This document shows, piece by piece, positions 58,220 through 64,000 of a DNA stretch of 64,000 nucleotides (positions within the stretch are counted from its first letter, which is position 1; every line of letters starts with the position of its first letter). Origin of the DNA: Actinomadura parmotrematis (GTDB lineage: Bacteria > Actinomycetota > Actinomycetes > Streptosporangiales > Streptosporangiaceae); assembly GCF_019458805.1 (NCBI RefSeq), contig NZ_JAIBOA010000005.1, positions 271,211-335,210 of the forward strand, in the 5' to 3' direction. A program made the position numbers and the translations under genes. The notes under the pieces were generated by a model. It saw only the letters and a list, made by a program, of their open reading frames with translations, made no database searches and was not told where the DNA came from.

Positions 58220-59563
58220 TCAGGCCGTCCCGGCCGCGTCCGGGGCGTCGCCCGCGAAACCGGGCAGCCAGCGCAGCGCCTCGGCCCGGAACGGCCCCTC
58301 GGCCTCCAGCTGGCAGAGCACGCCGCCGCAGCCCGACAGCGCGCGGCTGACCGCCAGGTACTGCGGCGGCAGCCGCAGCTGCCGCAGCAGGCCGCCCGGC
58401 CGCATGTCCGACGCCATGCCGAGGCCGCGCTGGGTCTCGGTGCGCATCCAGGCCCGGCTGTAGCGGAAGGTCTCGACGGAGAACGGCTCGGCGTGCGCGA
58501 CGACGATCTCGGCGAGCCGGTCCGCGTCCACCTCGGCGTCCGGGGCGAGGAACCCCTCGGCCTTGGCGTTCTCGACCATCTCGGCGGGGCTGCCGAGGGT
58601 GCCGATGCGCAGCATCCGGCCGAGCGCCCACCAGAGGTCGTCCGGCACGTGCGCGGCGCCGCCGTAGTCCAGGACGCCGAGCCGGCCGTCGTCCAGCAGC
58701 CGGAAGTTGCCCGGGTGCGGATCGATGTGGATCATGCCGCAGCGCACCGGGCCCGACAGCAGGAACCGGAAGAGCAGCAGCCCGGCCCGGTCGCGCCGCT
58801 CCTGCGGCCCGTCGGCGATGACGCGGGCGAGCGGGGTGCCGTCCAGCCACTCGGTGACCAGCACGTTGCCGGCCTGCGCGACGACGGCGGGCACGACGAT
58901 GTCGGGGTCGTCCCGGTAGGCGGCGTGGAAGGTCTTCTGGGCGCGGGACTCGTCGGTGTAGTCCAGCTCCTTCTCCAGCCGCCGCTTCAGGTCGGCGATC
59001 ACCGGCTTCATCTCGACGCCGGGCATCAGGGGCGCGAACAGCCGCGACATGCGGGACAGCTGGGTGAAGTCGCTCATCAGCGCCCGCCCGGCGCCGGGGT
59101 ACTGAACCTTGACCGCGACGGTCCGGCCGTCGTGCCAGACGGCCTTGTGGACCTGCCCGATGGACGCCGCGGCGGCGGGCCGGTCGCCGAACTCGGCGAA
59201 CAGGTTGCGCCAGCCGGGCCCGAGGCCCTCGGCGAGGACCCGGTGCGCGGTCACGGCGGGCAGCGGCGGCGCGGCCTCCTGGAGCTTGGTGAGGCTGGCG
59301 CGGAACGGCCCGGCGAGCTCCTCCGGCATCCCCGCCTCGAAGATCGACATGAGCTGGCCGACCTTCATCGCGCCGCCCTTCAGCTCGCCGAGCACGGCGA
59401 ACAGCTGGTCGGCGGTGCGGCGCTGCACCTCCAGCGCGACCGCCTCGGCGGGCCGGCCGATGGTGCGCTTGCCGAGGCCGAGCGCGGTGCGCCCGGCGAA
59501 GCCGAGCGGCAGCGTGGCCAGCTTGGCGGTGCGGGTGACCGCACGGCGGGGGATCTCGCTCAC
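58220..59563 (-). CDS. AarF/UbiB-family (ABC1) atypical kinase
   Basis: 447 residues. The invariant KxGQ motif is in ELKGGAMKVGQLMSIFEAGM; AAASIGQVHKAVWHDGRTVA, VKVQYPG, EKELDYTDE and IHIDPHPGNFRLLDDGRLGV DYGG complete the ABC1 kinase core. Such proteins act in lipid/quinone metabolism as ATPases; the exact role in actinobacteria is uncertain. Start GTG 59563 matches the family N-terminus EIPRRAVTRTAKLATLPLGF. It lies downstream of lysX on the same strand, 69 bases apart. Confidence 0.85.
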   Translation of the reverse strand: MSEIPRRAVTRTAKLATLPLGFAGRTALGLGKRTIGRPAEAVALEVQRRTADQLFAVLGELKGGAMKVGQLMSIFEAGMPEELAGPFRASLTKLQEAAPPLPAVTAHRVLAEGLGPGWRNLFAEFGDRPAAAASIGQVHKAVWHDGRTVAVKVQYPGAGRALMSDFTQLSRMSRLFAPLMPGVEMKPVIADLKRRLEKELDYTDESRAQKTFHAAYRDDPDIVVPAVVAQAGNVLVTEWLDGTPLARVIADGPQERRDRAGLLLFRFLLSGPVRCGMIHIDPHPGNFRLLDDGRLGVLDYGGAAHVPDDLWWALGRMLRIGTLGSPAEMVENAKAEGFLAPDAEVDADRLAEIVVAHAEPFSVETFRYSRAWMRTETQRGLGMASDMRPGGLLRQLRLPPQYLAVSRALSGCGGVLCQLEAEGPFRAEALRWLPGFAGDAPDAAGTA

Positions 59564-59632
59564 GTGGTGACCGTCCCTGTCTCGTCGCCGCGGCCGCGGC
59601 GGCGCGTTCTCGATCCCCTCCATCCTGCCCTG

Positions 59633-62917
<3,285 letters not shown>

Positions 62918-63009
62918 CGACTCCGCGGTCCCCCCGGACCGCGCCGATCAGCCTACCGGTGCGGGTTCCGGCGGGCGGCGGGCGGCGCGCGGCGCGGGCG
63001 GCGGGCGCG

Positions 63010-63906
63010 TCAGCCGGTGGCGGGCCGCGTCCCGGACCGCCCGGCCGCGGGACCGGCCGGTTCGGGGGCCGGCTCGGCCGCGGCCCCGGCGACCGCCACG
63101 GCGGTGCCCGCCCCGGCCGGCTCGGCGGCGGACGCGGGCGCCTCCGCCGGCTCGTCCGCGGGGGCCGCCGGCGCGGGCGGGCGCAGCGCGAACAGCACGA
63201 TGGCGAGCAGCACGGCGACCACGATGCCGTCCAGCCAGTAGTGGTTGGCGGTGCTCACCACCACCGAGATCGTCAGCAGCGGGTGCGCCAGCCAGAGCCA
63301 GCGCCAGCGGGTGCGGGTGGTGACGATCAGCCCGATCGCCACGATGAGCGCCCAGCCGATGTGCAGCGAGGGCATCGCGGCGTACTGGTTGGCGACCGTG
63401 TCGGTCTGCGGCGCGCCGTAGACGGCCGGGCCGAAGCGGGCGCCGGTGTCGATCAGGCCGGTGCGGTCGAGCATGCGGGGCGGGGCGAGCGGCACCAGCA
63501 GGTGCAGCGCGAGCCCGGCGCTCGTCAGCGCGACGATGACCCAGCGGACCCAGCGGTAGTGGGTCGGGCGCCGCAGGTACATCCAGAGCAGGAACGCCAC
63601 GGTCGCCGGGAAGTGCACGTAGGCGTAGTAGCAGTTGGCGGCGTGCACGAGGGTCTCGCTGTGCAGCAGGCCGTGCTGGACGCTCGTCTCGCTGGGCAGG
63701 CCGGCCCAGCGCTCGAAGTGCCAGACGTCGCGGGCGTTGGAGAACGCCTCGGTGACGCGGCCGTTGGCGGCGAGCCGGCCGAGCTTGTAGACCAGGAACA
63801 GCAGCGTGATCAGCAGCAGTTCGGGGATCGCCCTGGGCCGCTCGGCGGCGGGCTGGAACCGGCCGGCGCGCTTCGGCGGGCGCCGGGCCGGTTGGCGGAG
63901 GTTCAT
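63010..63906 (-). CDS. PAP2-family membrane phosphatase
   Basis: 298 residues, about six membrane helices. Phosphatase motifs: PLAPPRMLD, MPSLHIGWAL (PSGH-like, His acid) and TANHYWLDGIVVAV (SRxxxxxHxxxD-like, nucleophile His and Asp). This order fits the inositolphosphotransferase/AUR1-like PAP2 group, which acts on lipid phosphates at the outer face of the membrane. A long Ala/Pro/Glu-rich tail (about 240-298) is low complexity. ATG 63906 has GAGGACCG upstream. Confidence 0.8.
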   Translation of the reverse strand: MNLRQPARRPPKRAGRFQPAAERPRAIPELLLITLLFLVYKLGRLAANGRVTEAFSNARDVWHFERWAGLPSETSVQHGLLHSETLVHAANCYYAYVHFPATVAFLLWMYLRRPTHYRWVRWVIVALTSAGLALHLLVPLAPPRMLDRTGLIDTGARFGPAVYGAPQTDTVANQYAAMPSLHIGWALIVAIGLIVTTRTRWRWLWLAHPLLTISVVVSTANHYWLDGIVVAVLLAIVLFALRPPAPAAPADEPAEAPASAAEPAGAGTAVAVAGAAAEPAPEPAGPAAGRSGTRPATG

Positions 63907-64000
63907 GAGCGGTCCTCGGGGGGTGGGGGCGGCTTGCGGCGGTGCCCGCCGCGCCCCCGGCGGGGGGGGGCGGCCCGGGCGGGGCGGGGGGGGGCCTCCC
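63907..64000. other. G-run-rich window edge, no gene recognised
   Basis: The last 94 bases contain several runs of 5-10 G. No start or coding pattern is evident. It may be the upstream region of the PAP2 gene or a low-quality sequence edge. Confidence 0.4.

Overview
The window is about 75% G+C with typical actinomycete codon bias: almost every third base is G or C, GTG starts are common, and antisense strands carry very long spurious open frames. Gene content (GarA-type FHA protein, FtsR-type MerR, small basic protein with two DUF881 proteins, LysX, DUF4235/YihY pair, GntR/ROK/MmyB regulators, enediyne-type PKS) points to a filamentous actinobacterium. Actinomadura or another Thermomonosporaceae member is my best guess, by inference only. 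I see no rRNA, tRNA, CRISPR array, insertion sequence or prophage.

Layout. 1-8587: a conserved cell-envelope/division block on the minus strand (CDP-alcohol phosphatidyltransferase, NDP-sugar transferase/mutase fusion, DUF881, small basic protein, DUF881, GarA-like FHA, FtsR). It is split by a divergent lysE/mocR pair and lacks gcvH at its usual place. 8667-10268: Nudix hydrolase and an adenosine/adenine deaminase. 10281-17330: a three-gene minus-strand operon of an iterative type I PKS of enediyne architecture (KS-AT-ACP-KR-DH-PPTase), its hotdog thioesterase and a methyltransferase, with a strong promoter but no other enediyne core gene nearby; this is the most interesting locus. 17781-29266: small regulator/target modules (ROK/MFS, TerB, TetR/ABC exporter, HMG-CoA lyase/GntR/CoA-transferase, AraC/DUF1772, EF-hand, DUF4235/YihY), several with recognisable operators. 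29343-36949: central carbon and signalling genes (pgi, DUF2252, lactonase, aldehyde dehydrogenase, Ser/Thr kinase, a tiny membrane protein). 37121-47632: aldo-keto reductases, a secreted lipoprotein, MmyB/MFS, a trypsin-like protease, Gfo/Idh/MocA and glycerol uptake (glpF-glpK). 47769-54324: respiratory nitrate reductase narGHJI. 54432-63906: a FUSC exporter with MarR, a SnoaL-like protein, an iron-regulated siderophore-interacting protein, an AarF kinase, lysX and a PAP2 phosphatase.

How the parts work together. The window is mostly housekeeping plus local one-regulator/one-target modules, so much can be read from divergent intergenic regions. Clear candidate operators are two 21-bp TetR palindromes, two GntR sites with a TTGCAT/ATGCAA core, MocR direct repeats, a 27-bp MarR palindrome and an iron box. 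Several start codons lie 6-7 nt after a plausible -10 element, suggesting leaderless transcripts. Several convergent gene pairs end in a short palindrome that contains both stop codons.

All assignments come from reading the sequence and remembered family features; no database search was run.
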